Below are positions 43,753 to 52,543 of a stretch of 64,000 nt of DNA, in pieces. This stretch comes from an uncultured Synergistales bacterium (GTDB taxonomy: Bacteria; Synergistota; Synergistia; Synergistales; Aminobacteriaceae). The DNA lies in assembly GCA_905233725.1 (NCBI GenBank), contig CAJOEM010000006.1:1-64000 (forward strand), written 5' to 3'. Positions within the stretch are counted from its first letter, which is position 1, and every line of letters begins with the position of its first letter. Below the pieces are notes generated by a model. It saw only the letters and a program-made list of their open reading frames with translations. It searched no databases and was not told the DNA's origin. The translations under genes and the position numbers were made by a program.

Positions 43753-44679
43753 TTAGCAAATTAAGCTTTCGGTTTCGTCAATTCCCAAGACGAGATTCAT
43801 GTTCTGGACAGCTGCACCCGAAGCACCTTTACCGAGATTGTCGAATCGTGCGATTAATAACAGCCGCTCATCGTTGCCAGTCACGCTTATCTGCAAATCG
43901 TCGCGTCCTGAAAATTTCGCCGCTGAGTAAAAACCGTTCTCTGAAGCATCATCGCCAGCAAAATTTATCACGCCGTCTTGATAATATGTCTCGTAAACTT
44001 TCTTGAGAGCGTCAATATTACCGGCTAAATCCGAAGCATGAACCTGCACGACAACTTCCATTCCAGAATAGAACGGAGCAACAATCGGGCAAAAAACTGG
44101 TGCGTGAGTTAGTCCGCAAATTTTCAAGATTTCGGGCAAATGTTTGTGATTCTGATTTGCAGCGTACAGTCTCGGAGCATTGAGCAGCGAGTTTTTGTTT
44201 TCGGCTTCGTATTCAGCGATCATTTTTTTGCCGCCGCCGGAATAGCCCGTGATTGAGAAACATGATAATTCAGCGTCTCGTGACAGAATATTCATCTCGA
44301 TTAACGGAGCGATTAACACGATTACGCCCGTAGCATGACAACCCGGGTTTGCAATTCGTTTCGCAGATTTGATTCGTTCGCGTTGACCAGAAATTTCCGC
44401 CAATCCGTAGACCCAATTCTCAGAAGTTCTGTGAGCAGTTGACGTATCGATTATGACGGTCGAATCATTTTCGACGAGATTTGCTGCCTCGATTGCTGCC
44501 TGATCAGGTAAACACAAGAACACTATATCCGAAGCGTTCATGATTTTTTTACGCGCGATTGGATCTTTGCGTTGAGATTCGTCGAGAGTCTGCAGCAAAA
44601 TATCGCCGCGTTTTCTCAAGCGTTCGTGGATTTGTAGACCTGTAGTTCCTGCACTGCCATCGATGAAAATTTTTCTCAA
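43753..44679 (-). CDS. argC: N-acetyl-gamma-glutamyl-phosphate reductase ArgC
   Basis: NADPH-dependent reduction of the ArgB product. The 308-residue protein has the N-terminal FIDGSAGTTGLQIHERL and the catalytic Cys in ANPGCHATGVI. The compact length and the GSAGTTG form are those of type 2 ArgC rather than the 340-residue common type. TTG at 44679 is preferred, with GGGAGAG 11 nt upstream; a frame from 44715 begins before this site. The order argC-argJ-argB is a normal arginine operon; argD and argF are absent. Confidence 0.94.
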   Translation of the reverse strand: MRKIFIDGSAGTTGLQIHERLRKRGDILLQTLDESQRKDPIARKKIMNASDIVFLCLPDQAAIEAANLVENDSTVIIDTSTAHRTSENWVYGLAEISGQRERIKSAKRIANPGCHATGVIVLIAPLIEMNILSRDAELSCFSITGYSGGGKKMIAEYEAENKNSLLNAPRLYAANQNHKHLPEILKICGLTHAPVFCPIVAPFYSGMEVVVQVHASDLAGNIDALKKVYETYYQDGVINFAGDDASENGFYSAAKFSGRDDLQISVTGNDERLLLIARFDNLGKGASGAAVQNMNLVLGIDETESLIC

Positions 44680-44726
44680 GATTCGATTTACTCTCCCGTT
44701 AAATAATATTTGCAATTTCGGCGTGT

Positions 44727-44755
44727 ATTGTAATTGTGTTAAACATTTTTGTCAA
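44727..44755 (-). promoter_or_regulatory. Promoter for argCJB
   Basis: TTGACA (44755-44750), exactly 17 bp, TACAAT (44732-44727) reads into argC. The -35 is a perfect match and the -10 five of six. No arginine-box palindrome was identified with confidence. Confidence 0.85.
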
Positions 44756-44809
44756 ATTATATTATCGAGTGAATAAAAATTTCGTACACGTGAAGCCAGT
44801 ATTTCAGCA

Positions 44810-44848
44810 TCAAAAAACTCCCCGTCTGATTTAGGCAGGGAGCTTTCT
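44810..44848 (-). terminator. Terminator of the parvulin foldase gene
   Basis: On the minus strand GCTCCCTGCC and a facing GGGGAG form the stem, followed by a T6 run (plus-strand AAAAAA near 44812-44817). It lies 16-50 nt past the foldase stop. Confidence 0.75.
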
Positions 44849-44863
44849 TGTGATTTATTCGCG

Positions 44864-45742
44864 CTAGAATCTTTCGACTTGATATTTCTTTTCGAGTTCT
44901 TCGGAGTGTTTACGCAGGAGTTCCGAACTTTTGACGTTCTGCAATTCCTGAACGATATGCGCTTTCAACTCGTCATTGTACGGGATAACATTCTCAGGTG
45001 AAGTTCCGTGCAGCTTGATTATGTGCCAGCCGAAACGTGTCTTCACTGGTTCTGAAACATCGCCGGGATTTTTAAGAGCAAACGCTACGTCCTCAAATTC
45101 CTTGACCATAACGCCTTTCGGAAAATCTCCCAGATCGCCGCCAGTTGATTTTGCGCCGGGTTCAATCGAGTATTTCTTCGCAAGTTCATCGAATGACACG
45201 CCGTTTTGCAATTCAGCCTGAATTTTCGCGATAATATCCTGGCTGGAATTGTCGTCGCTGATCAGAATGTGTGACGCGTGAACTTTTGCTGGCTCTGTGA
45301 AATACTCCGTCACATGCTCATCGTAGAATTTTTTCGCCTCATCATCTGTAACGCTAACGTCCTTCAACACGTCCATCATAGCAACCTGAACTAACATTCG
45401 GTTCTTGAAATCCTCGATTGCCTGCTGAAATTCCGGATTCTCATCGAGTTTTTTGTCTTTCGCGTCGAGTGCGAATAACTTGAGTGAGATAAGCTCGTCA
45501 AGAATCATTTTCTGACCCTGTTCTCCGCCGTAAAGCATCGCCTGCTGTCCCAACATTTGCAACGCGCGAATCACGTCAAGTTCCGTAATTTCTTCACCGT
45601 TGACCTTCGCGAGAATTTTTGGTGAAGCGACATCTTCGGATTCAGCCGAGTAACACGCACACGCAAACAACCCCACGAATACTGCACACAAACACACACA
45701 CGTTAAAAACTTCTTGCTGATTGTCATATTTACCTTTTTCAT
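44864..45742 (-). CDS. Exported parvulin-type peptidyl-prolyl isomerase (PrsA/SurA-like)
   Basis: Envelope protein-folding factor of about 292 residues. A signal sequence of about 30 residues contains a possible lipobox (GLFAC). An N-terminal SurA-like helical region (VNGEEITELDVIRALQMLG) and a single PpiC rotamase domain follow, with VHASHILISDD, LGDFPKGVMVKEFEDVAF and TRFGWHIIKLH. ATG at 45742 has AGGAGG 13 nt upstream; a second in-frame ATG at 45727 is possible. It is a single-gene unit. Confidence 0.88.
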   Translation of the reverse strand: MKKVNMTISKKFLTCVCLCAVFVGLFACACYSAESEDVASPKILAKVNGEEITELDVIRALQMLGQQAMLYGGEQGQKMILDELISLKLFALDAKDKKLDENPEFQQAIEDFKNRMLVQVAMMDVLKDVSVTDDEAKKFYDEHVTEYFTEPAKVHASHILISDDNSSQDIIAKIQAELQNGVSFDELAKKYSIEPGAKSTGGDLGDFPKGVMVKEFEDVAFALKNPGDVSEPVKTRFGWHIIKLHGTSPENVIPYNDELKAHIVQELQNVKSSELLRKHSEELEKKYQVERF

Positions 45743-45811
45743 TTTGGAAAATATTCCTCCTGTTGAGATTAAAAAACTCACTGCAAGTTTAGCACAGAAA
45801 AATTTTTCCCG

Positions 45812-45817
45812 TATAAT
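45812..45817 (+). promoter_or_regulatory. -10 element upstream of the envelope gene run
   Basis: A perfect TATAAT 48 nt before the likely TTG start at 45865. No good -35 is seen at 16-18 bp. It would drive the genes from 45865 to about 49294. Confidence 0.45.
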
Positions 45818-45864
45818 TGTCATGATTGCGAAAAAATTTTTTTTACAAGAGAGGAATGTTTTTA

Positions 45865-46140
45865 TTGCGCGTAGTAAATACTCAGGTTGTTCTTGGATTA
45901 TCGATTTGGATTTTGGGTTTTGCGTTCATGACGATGGGCTGGCTGGTCGATGCGTTGTTCGAGAAATGGGGGCGTGTTCCGGCGAAAATTCTGTACAAAA
46001 TCGGTGCCGTAATCGTTGCAGTTCCGGTGATAATTCTGCTCTGGAAAATTTCCGGTTCACTCTACACGAATCGATACTACATTTCGACTTATATTAACAC
46101 GGGCTTGCAATTCCTGAGCGACGCTGTGAAAGTTCTGTAA
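45865..46140 (+). CDS. Small membrane protein, unknown
   Basis: About 91 residues with two hydrophobic segments (about 8-28 and 45-65). Nothing in it is diagnostic. A TTG at 45865 sits 9 nt from GAGAGGA and is preferred; the ATG at 45856 abuts that ribosome site. It is followed one base later by the CPBP protease gene, so the two are probably co-translated. Confidence 0.7.
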   Translation: MRVVNTQVVLGLSIWILGFAFMTMGWLVDALFEKWGRVPAKILYKIGAVIVAVPVIILLWKISGSLYTNRYYISTYINTGLQFLSDAVKVL

Positions 46141-46141
46141 C

Positions 46142-46678
46142 ATGTCGTTGATAATCGGATTTGTTGCTGCTGCATTCATGCTGTATTTCCCGTACTGGTG
46201 GTGCAGATTTCGTGGCGAAAGTGAGCTTGATTTCGGCTTGCGATGGTTTCTGACGCGCGATTCGAAACGTGATGTTATTTTCGCTCTGTTGATTACGCTC
46301 GTGCCGTTGACGTTTGTGTCGATGAATTTTCCGGTAGAGTGGGGCGGTGGGAATATTCCGCATAAATTGTCGTTTTGGATTGCGATTGATAATCTCGGCG
46401 GAGGAATTGCTGCTGCGTTTATCGAGGAGACGTTTTACCGTGGCTGGCTGCAAAGTTTGTTATCGCGGAAAATGAACGTGTACCTGGCGATTGCGATTAC
46501 GGCACTGATATTTGCGCTGAGTCACTTGATCTTAATAACCGGTTGGCTTCGAGTCGCGACGTTTTTCCCTGGGTTAATCATGGGTTGGCTGAGATTTCGC
46601 GGCGGTTCGGTTTTGCCGTCGATAATTTATCACGCGGTCTGTAATGTCTGGGCAGTTTGGTTTGCTCCGATTCCGTGA
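46142..46678 (+). CDS. CPBP-family intramembrane metalloprotease
   Basis: A glutamic-type intramembrane protease (CPBP/ABI, Rce1-like) of 178 residues with about six membrane segments. The catalytic motifs are present: FIEETFYRGWLQ (EExxxR), FALSHL (FxxxH) and a last SIIYHAVCNVWA (HxxxN). Relatives process prenylated proteins, sorting-tagged exoproteins or bacteriocin-related targets. The next gene encodes an exported protein that could be a partner, though it has no visible C-terminal sorting tail. Confidence 0.88.
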   Translation: MSLIIGFVAAAFMLYFPYWWCRFRGESELDFGLRWFLTRDSKRDVIFALLITLVPLTFVSMNFPVEWGGGNIPHKLSFWIAIDNLGGGIAAAFIEETFYRGWLQSLLSRKMNVYLAIAITALIFALSHLILITGWLRVATFFPGLIMGWLRFRGGSVLPSIIYHAVCNVWAVWFAPIP

Positions 46679-46715
46679 AAGCATTTGTGAAATATTTGCG
46701 AAAGGATTTGTTAAT

Positions 46716-47786
46716 ATGCGAAAAGTTTTAATAATTGCGATTGTATTGTTGGTAATGATTTTGGGATTTGCTGTTGATGTTCGTGCTGAGAAATTCATCG
46801 AGTTGCGAATACCTTGCGTGAAAAATTCTCAAGTTACGGCGAAATTGCCCTCCGGAGAAATTGTGAATCTCGGCGAAGTTGCGCAAATTCCCGTGAAAGA
46901 AAATTATCCTGCGTACACTGCGAGTAAATGGGCAGCGAAATCCTCGGTTTGTGCGAGTGCTGTGAACGCGATTCACATGTTGGTCAGCGTTAGAGATTCC
47001 CGTGGCAGCATAATCAGCATAGTGCCGTCTGTTACAGTTGCTCCGGCTGCAGGGGCTGGCGCGTATTTTGCGATTAAATCCGAAGCTGGAACTGGAATTT
47101 TCGGGGGATTTGCTCCGTTAGTTGGCTCTCGCGTTACGATTCTGAATCCGGAAAATAATTCTGAACGCGAACTTGACGGTGTGCCTGATGAGGGCGAAAT
47201 TCTTATAATCCGCACTGATTTGCCAAACGAACCCGAAGTCTTCATGGTCGAAATCGAGAACAGACCTGCCGGACGCGTGATTACCTGGGGAGATTCCGGC
47301 GTGCGTGTTGTTGCGAGAGTTGTAAGACCGATTGGCGGCGTTGGTAGATTTGGCGGAACAGTTTTTCAGGATCGCGGGCGAATCAGAGCTTCACATTCGG
47401 GAGTTATCGACGTTGCTACATCAAGACGCGGTGAAGTTGGCGGACTTCAGATTATGCCGCTGAAACACGCGTTGACTTCTGTGGAAATGATCAATGCATG
47501 GAGCTTGACACAATGGCTGATAATTGCGCCGGAATTTGATCAGGAAGATCTCGAAGGTCAGGAGCCTTTATTCAAGCAATCGCTGGTTCCTGGAACACAA
47601 CTCGATGACAAGTTCAAGTTCGAAAATTTCTGGAACGCTTATGGACGCAAGCCGCTCGTGATTTGCAGGCGTTCGGGCGGAGATTGGGAGAAATTGCCTG
47701 AAGTTTCCGGACGAGTTGATGACGCACTGAGAGATATTACGCACCTGAGATTGTATTTCCCGATGTGGAATGAGCCGTTGCGCTAA
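46716..47786 (+). CDS. Exported protein, unknown
   Basis: A 356-residue protein with a signal peptide ending near residue 23 (VRAEKF). The mature part has few Cys residues and is rich in beta-strand-like sequence, for example GTGIFGGFAPLVGSRVTIL and VITWGDSGVRVVARVVRP. No named domain recognised. AAAGGA lies 11 nt before ATG. It lies between a membrane protease and a CcdA-like gene, which suggests an envelope role. Confidence 0.75.
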   Translation: MRKVLIIAIVLLVMILGFAVDVRAEKFIELRIPCVKNSQVTAKLPSGEIVNLGEVAQIPVKENYPAYTASKWAAKSSVCASAVNAIHMLVSVRDSRGSIISIVPSVTVAPAAGAGAYFAIKSEAGTGIFGGFAPLVGSRVTILNPENNSERELDGVPDEGEILIIRTDLPNEPEVFMVEIENRPAGRVITWGDSGVRVVARVVRPIGGVGRFGGTVFQDRGRIRASHSGVIDVATSRRGEVGGLQIMPLKHALTSVEMINAWSLTQWLIIAPEFDQEDLEGQEPLFKQSLVPGTQLDDKFKFENFWNAYGRKPLVICRRSGGDWEKLPEVSGRVDDALRDITHLRLYFPMWNEPLR

Positions 47787-47788
47787 AA

Positions 47789-48496
47789 ATGCTGGATTAC
47801 GTTTTCGAAGTTATGACAGGTTCCGGCAGCCTGAAATTTCTCGGAGCGTTTGCCTGGGGAGTTGCCAGCGTAATTCTGAGTCCGTGCGGAATTGCGATTG
47901 TGCCGCTGGTTGTGAGTTACGTCAGCAATTCTGAGAACCCGTCGCGAATCCGTGCATTCAAGATTTCGATTGCGTTTTGCGCAGGGATTCTTGTGAATTT
48001 GATATTAATTGCGTTTGTTATGTCGAGTTTTGGGATTTTGTTCGGAGGCTATGAGCGATTCCTGACGATTTTCACAGCGCTAATATTCGTTTTGATGGGG
48101 CTGCAATTAACCGGAATATTGCGTTTGCGCTTTGGATTTCTGCCGGGTTCGAAAATTCAGGGAAACGAATCTCAGAATTTGCGTGGAGCTGTTTTGCTTG
48201 GGATTTTGTCGGGATTATCTGTTGGAGCGTGTAATATTGCGTACGTGTCGCCGATTTTGTCGATTGCGATGTCGCTTGCGTCACGAAATTTTCTCGCAGG
48301 GATTTTCCTGATAATTTTCTATGCGCTGGGATATTGCTTTGTTCTGGTGATTTGCGGAACGTTCACACAGGTTGCGAGTGCTTGGCTGCATAGTGAGCGC
48401 GGGGATTTTGCGATGAAAGTCCTGAATATAATTTGCGGAGTTGTGCTGATATTCTCGGGAGCGTATTTGCTTTACGAGTTGAGATATTATTTATGA
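47789..48496 (+). CDS. CcdA/DsbD-like membrane electron-transfer protein
   Basis: A six-helix membrane protein of 235 residues in the CcdA family, which moves thiol electrons across the inner membrane. The first conserved Cys lies in GVASVILSPCGIAIVPL (Pro-Cys) and the second in GLSVGACNIAYVSP. ATG at 47789 comes 2 nt after the preceding stop, with no ribosome site, so translation is probably coupled. No thioredoxin-like partner is adjacent. Confidence 0.85.
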   Translation: MLDYVFEVMTGSGSLKFLGAFAWGVASVILSPCGIAIVPLVVSYVSNSENPSRIRAFKISIAFCAGILVNLILIAFVMSSFGILFGGYERFLTIFTALIFVLMGLQLTGILRLRFGFLPGSKIQGNESQNLRGAVLLGILSGLSVGACNIAYVSPILSIAMSLASRNFLAGIFLIIFYALGYCFVLVICGTFTQVASAWLHSERGDFAMKVLNIICGVVLIFSGAYLLYELRYYL

Positions 48497-48499
48497 GGG

Positions 48500-49294
48500 G
48501 TGATTGAGATTTATCCGGTATTATTCGAGTACGGCAGCTTGAGAATTGATACGTACAGTGTAGTTTGGTTTGTTGCGTTGATGCTTGCGATTTCATGGGC
48601 ATTGCGCCGCCTGAGAATTTACGGAATTGATGAAGACGAGGCGCGTTCTGTGATGGCGTGGTCGTTTGTGTTCATGTTGCTCGGAGCCAGGGCACCGGAA
48701 TATTTCCAGAATTTTCGCGTGTACATGAGCAATCCGAAATTGTTTCTTGACCTGAATCGCGGAAGTTTGCACGAAATCGGCGCAATTCTCGGAGCGGTTT
48801 TGTCGGCGTTGATCATGTGTGTCGTGAAAAATCTTCGTGGGAAAAATATCTCGTTCGTAAGAATGTGTGATGTTGCGATAATTCCGGCGTTTGCAGCGAT
48901 TGCGATTGGAAGATGGGGTTGCTTTCTGAACGGCTGCTGCTTTGGACTTGTCAGCTCAAGTTTTTTCGCGGTGCATTTCCCGTTTGATTCTGTCGATGTA
49001 ACTCGTCACCCAACACAGATTTATTACTCGCTTTTTGCGTGCGTGAACGTTTTGATTTTGCTTTTGGTTGAGAGAAAGCTTCTTGCCGGGAAAAATTCGC
49101 GTTCTGTCTCGATAATTGCGCCGTTGGGAATATTGCTGTATTGTCTGATGCGCTTCGTGATAGGTTTCTTCAGGGTGATGAATCCGTTTTACACTAGTTT
49201 CGCACACGTAGCTATTTGCTCAGGAGCGTTTATAAGCGTGATTTGGCTCGGGATTTCATTGCGGAAATTTTCGGGCAAAGTCGGAGCAAAATAG
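48500..49294 (+). CDS. lgt: Prolipoprotein diacylglyceryl transferase Lgt
   Basis: Transfers diacylglycerol to the lipobox Cys of prelipoproteins. The 264 residues have about seven membrane segments. The Lgt signature region reads IGRWGCFLNGCCFG, and PTQIYYSLF near the C-terminus is the usual PTQ motif. Two features differ from common Lgt: the HGG segment reads RGSLHEIGAILGA, and the signature has Cys where enteric Lgt has Asn and Glu (GRxGNFxNGE). The GTG start at 48500 overlaps its GAGGGG ribosome site closely. Confidence 0.82.
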   Translation: MIEIYPVLFEYGSLRIDTYSVVWFVALMLAISWALRRLRIYGIDEDEARSVMAWSFVFMLLGARAPEYFQNFRVYMSNPKLFLDLNRGSLHEIGAILGAVLSALIMCVVKNLRGKNISFVRMCDVAIIPAFAAIAIGRWGCFLNGCCFGLVSSSFFAVHFPFDSVDVTRHPTQIYYSLFACVNVLILLLVERKLLAGKNSRSVSIIAPLGILLYCLMRFVIGFFRVMNPFYTSFAHVAICSGAFISVIWLGISLRKFSGKVGAK

Positions 49295-49408
49295 TTAATA
49301 ATAGTTAGCGAATTCTCGTTAGAATCTTCCATGAATAATTCACGATTCGAGATTAGAATTACACGTGCTTTGAAATGAGCGATTATATTTACTCAGGAGG
49401 TTATTATC

Positions 49409-50875
49409 ATGAAGAATTTTAGAATCATTTCAGGTGTAGCAATTTTAGCAGTAATATTTACGTGTGGGAGCGCATTTGCAGCATTGACGACGTTGCCGCA
49501 AGATTCGAGTTCAAATTCGAGTCTGAATCCGATTGTGGCGATTTTCAAGAAAGCTTCAACAGCAGTGGTGAATATTGACGTTGAGAAGACTGCTCAGAGG
49601 CGAGTCAGTCCATTCCCGTTTGATGACGATCCGGTGTTCAGGCATTTCTTCGGGGACGCGTTCAAGGATTTCACACGCTCAGTTCCGATGAAGGGACGCG
49701 GTTCAGGCTTTATCGTGACGAAAGACGGACAAATTCTCACGAATAATCACGTTGTCGATGGCGTTGACAAGATCACAGTTTCCGTTCTGTTATCCGACGG
49801 CAGCAAGAAAACTTATCCGGCGCGAATTTTGGGAAATGACCCGACGTATGACGTTGCAGTAATCAAGATCGATGCGGACGAAGATTTGCCGACGCTGGAA
49901 CTCGGAGATTCTGATGCTCTCGAAGTTGGCGAATTTGTCGTAGCGATTGGCAATCCTCTGGGCTTTGAACACTCGGTCACGGCTGGAGTAATCTCGGCGA
50001 AAAACCGCAGCATTCACGCACAAGACGTAAATTTCGACGATTTTCTGCAAACTGACGCGGCGATTAATCCTGGAAATTCTGGCGGACCGTTAATCGACAT
50101 GAACGGCAAAGTAATCGGAATTAACACAGCAATCATTCCGTATGCTCAGGGATTGGGCTTTGCGATTCCGGTCAATCGTGCGAAAGAAGTCATGGGTGAT
50201 TTGGTCTCATATGGACGTGTGAAACGTGGCTGGCTGGGAGTTTCGATTCAGAAAGTCACTCCGGAAATTGCGAAAGCTTACGGTGTTCGTGGCGAAGGCG
50301 GCGCGATAATCGGCGATGTTTTCAAAGATTCTGCTGCTGAGAAAGGCGGTTTGAAACGCGGCGATGTCGTAATCGAAATCAACGGTGAGAAAGTCAAGGA
50401 CGTAGATTGGTTCGTGCAGAAAGTCAGAACACTTTCACCTGGTTCGACTGTAAACCTGAAAATAATTCGCAGGAAGCGTGAACACACATTGAGAATCAAA
50501 CTCGATGAACGCCCGAATACAGCTGATGGTCGCGTGAAAGAGAACGATCTTAAATCCGGCAAGTCTGATCAAAAAGGCTCCGAAGCTCTGAAGGATTTCG
50601 GCATCGAAGAAGTTTTGACGCTGAATAATTCTCTCAGGCGCAAATACAAGATTGATTCAAAAACTGACGGCTTGATAATCTCGAAAGTTTCCAGAGATTC
50701 GCTTGCTGCTGCTCAGGGGATTCGTGAGGGCGATTTGCTTCAGGAAGTCAACGGCTTCGAGGTGAAAACTCCGGAAGATATTTCCAAAGCTGTTGATAAA
50801 AATGACAAGGCGTTAATAATCATGATCGAGCGCGAGGGTTCAACATTTATCGTGCAGGTCACGAAGAGCGAGTAA
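49409..50875 (+). CDS. Periplasmic Do/HtrA serine protease
   Basis: Quality-control protease and chaperone of 488 residues. A signal peptide (cleavage near residue 25) is followed by a trypsin-like domain with His in LTNNHVVDG (near 114), Asp in TYDVAVIKID (near 148) and Ser in NPGNSGGPL (near 223). Two PDZ domains occupy about 280-370 and 395-488. CAGGAGG precedes ATG at 49409. Alone between Lgt and a terminator, so probably its own transcription unit. Confidence 0.94.
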   Translation: MKNFRIISGVAILAVIFTCGSAFAALTTLPQDSSSNSSLNPIVAIFKKASTAVVNIDVEKTAQRRVSPFPFDDDPVFRHFFGDAFKDFTRSVPMKGRGSGFIVTKDGQILTNNHVVDGVDKITVSVLLSDGSKKTYPARILGNDPTYDVAVIKIDADEDLPTLELGDSDALEVGEFVVAIGNPLGFEHSVTAGVISAKNRSIHAQDVNFDDFLQTDAAINPGNSGGPLIDMNGKVIGINTAIIPYAQGLGFAIPVNRAKEVMGDLVSYGRVKRGWLGVSIQKVTPEIAKAYGVRGEGGAIIGDVFKDSAAEKGGLKRGDVVIEINGEKVKDVDWFVQKVRTLSPGSTVNLKIIRRKREHTLRIKLDERPNTADGRVKENDLKSGKSDQKGSEALKDFGIEEVLTLNNSLRRKYKIDSKTDGLIISKVSRDSLAAAQGIREGDLLQEVNGFEVKTPEDISKAVDKNDKALIIMIEREGSTFIVQVTKSE

Positions 50876-50911
50876 TTTTTATAAAGCGCAAAGTGTAAAA
50901 TGCAAAATAAG

Positions 50912-50945
50912 ACGCAGGCTAATCAACACAACCTGCGTTTTTTAT
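50912..50945 (+). terminator. Terminator after the HtrA gene
   Basis: ACGCAGG and CCTGCGT with a 13-nt loop are followed by seven T. It sits 37 nt past the stop and also faces the convergent dhaK gene. Confidence 0.88.
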
Positions 50946-50953
50946 TGCTATTA

Positions 50954-51949
50954 TTATCTCTGGACGAATGCAGGCGTATTTGCTGGAGCGTTCAGAAATT
51001 TCTTGAGTTCATCGTCGAGTTTCAGAAGCGTTATCGAGAAACCTTCCATGTCGAGCGATGTCATGTAATTCCCCACCAGAGTTTTCGCAACGGAAATATT
51101 TTTCGCAGCCAAGACTTCTTTCACGTGCTTATTCGCCACGAAGAGTTCCATCAAAGGAGTTCCGCCCATTCCGTTAATCATCACAGCAACTTCGCAGCCT
51201 GAATCGTAAATTCCCTCTGCAAAAATCTTCGCGAGTAATTTGTCAGCAATCGCGTTCACCGGACTGATTTTCTCACGATTTACACCGGGTTCGCCGTGAA
51301 TGCCAATTCCGATTTCAATCTCGTCGTCCTGCAAATCAAAACTCGGCTTCCCAGCAGCAGGAACTGTGCAAGCATCAAGAGCCATTCCCATCGAGCGCAC
51401 GTTAGCGATAACTTTCTCTGCAATGCGCTTTACGTTCTCAAGATCAGCTCCGGATTCAGCAGCAGCTCCAGCAATCTTGTGTACGAAAACTGTTCCGGCA
51501 ATTCCGCGTCGTCCAGTTGTCCAGGTGCTGTTTTCAACTGCAACGTCATCAGCTACGACAACTTTCTCGACTTTGATGCCATCATCAGCAGCCATGTCCG
51601 CAGCCATTTCGAAATTCATTACGTCTCCGGTGTAATTCTTGATTACGAGCAACACGCCTTTTCCGCCATCGACAGCTTTGATTGCCTCGTAAACCTGATC
51701 CGGTGTCGGTGATGTGAAGACTGCTCCTGCAACTGCGCCGTCAAGCATTCCTTCGCCAACGTAGCCGCCGTGTGAAGGTTCGTGACCACTGCCGCCGCCC
51801 GAGACTAACGCAACTTTCTTTGACGCTCCACACGCACGCACAAGAACTTCGAAGCCATCAAGACGCTTCACGTACTCAGGATACGCAGCGACCATTCCGT
51901 CCAACATTTCGCTGACGATATTATCAACGCCGTTAATTAATTTTTTCAT
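50954..51949 (-). CDS. dhaK: Dihydroxyacetone kinase substrate-binding subunit DhaK
   Basis: Binds dihydroxyacetone covalently as a hemiaminal through a His. The 331-residue product shows ALVSGGGSGHEPSHGGYVG, NYTGDVMNFEMAADMA and GIGIHGEPGV (the substrate His lies in this last segment). It works with DhaL and the PTS-linked DhaM, both nearby. ATG at 51949 has GGGAGG 9 nt upstream; an earlier frame to 51976 exists without a better site. It is separated from dhaM by repeat copy B. Confidence 0.95.
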   Translation of the reverse strand: MKKLINGVDNIVSEMLDGMVAAYPEYVKRLDGFEVLVRACGASKKVALVSGGGSGHEPSHGGYVGEGMLDGAVAGAVFTSPTPDQVYEAIKAVDGGKGVLLVIKNYTGDVMNFEMAADMAADDGIKVEKVVVADDVAVENSTWTTGRRGIAGTVFVHKIAGAAAESGADLENVKRIAEKVIANVRSMGMALDACTVPAAGKPSFDLQDDEIEIGIGIHGEPGVNREKISPVNAIADKLLAKIFAEGIYDSGCEVAVMINGMGGTPLMELFVANKHVKEVLAAKNISVAKTLVGNYMTSLDMEGFSITLLKLDDELKKFLNAPANTPAFVQR

Positions 51950-51983
51950 GCCAATTTGCCTCCCATAATTTTTCAATCCACGA

Positions 51984-52120
51984 TTTCAATCCACGCAAAG
52001 CGGTAAACGGACTCTCCACTTATGCGACAAACTCCAGTGATATAAAACACTTTGAGAAATAAAATTACCGGGAAAAATAACTGATTTCAAGCCATTTTAA
52101 TTATAAAGGAGAAATACACG
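51984..52120 (+). repeat. Dispersed repeat, copy B, internally deleted (137 bp)
   Basis: A shortened copy of the element, same orientation as copy C. Relative to copy A it lacks 47 bp (the AT-rich part with the TATAAG element and the start of the open frame) and about 25 bp at its other end. The remaining 98 bp that end in the TTTCAATCCACGC motif match copies A and C with one difference each. A 13-bp extra copy of the motif, TTTCAATCCACGA, adjoins at 51971-51983. It lies inside the dha operon between dhaM and dhaK. Confidence 0.88.
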
Positions 52121-52138
52121 ATAAAGAATATATATTTT

Positions 52139-52543
52139 TCACGCGAGAATTTTTCGATTCTCACGAGCTTCTTCTGCTGCCTTCAAAACTGATTCGAGAT
52201 CGCCGCCTGTAACAGCCTCAACTGCCGCACAAATCGCGCCCTCAACAATCGGAGCGTCTGCCAATTTCACAGCGATATTATTTTCCGGATCATCGTGTAA
52301 TAAATCAATCGCCGTTTCCGCACTCAGGATTCCACTGCCCAAATCCGCGAGAATTATCACACCGTCACCATCGTTCGCAGCTTTAATCGCGTCCAGAATT
52401 TTCAGAGCATCCGTGCCAATGCTGCCGTCATCAAGTCCACCAGCCGGAATAATTTTATTATGTTCACGTGCCATTTCACGCGCAAGATCGCAAATTCCCT
52501 CGGCAATTTTCCAGCTATGAGACACGATTACAAGCCCGATCAT
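52139..52543 (-). CDS. dhaM: PTS-dependent phosphoryl donor DhaM
   Basis: EIIA-mannose-like subunit that passes phosphate from HPr to DhaL-bound ADP. The 134 residues carry the phosphorylated His9 in IGLVIVSHSWK, followed by the AGGLDDGSIGTDA and ILADLGSGILSAE segments. The length matches a single EIIA domain without the HPr and EI extensions of E. coli DhaM. It overlaps dhaL by 4 bp. Confidence 0.94.
   Translation of the reverse strand: MIGLVIVSHSWKIAEGICDLAREMAREHNKIIPAGGLDDGSIGTDALKILDAIKAANDGDGVIILADLGSGILSAETAIDLLHDDPENNIAVKLADAPIVEGAICAAVEAVTGGDLESVLKAAEEARENRKILA

Noticed and set aside
51971-51997. Two TTTCAATCCACG motifs 13 bp apart, looking like a tiny CRISPR array
   Set aside because: Only 13 bp separate the motifs, too short for a spacer, and the rest of the repeat is not duplicated. 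It is reported only as part of repeat copy B.
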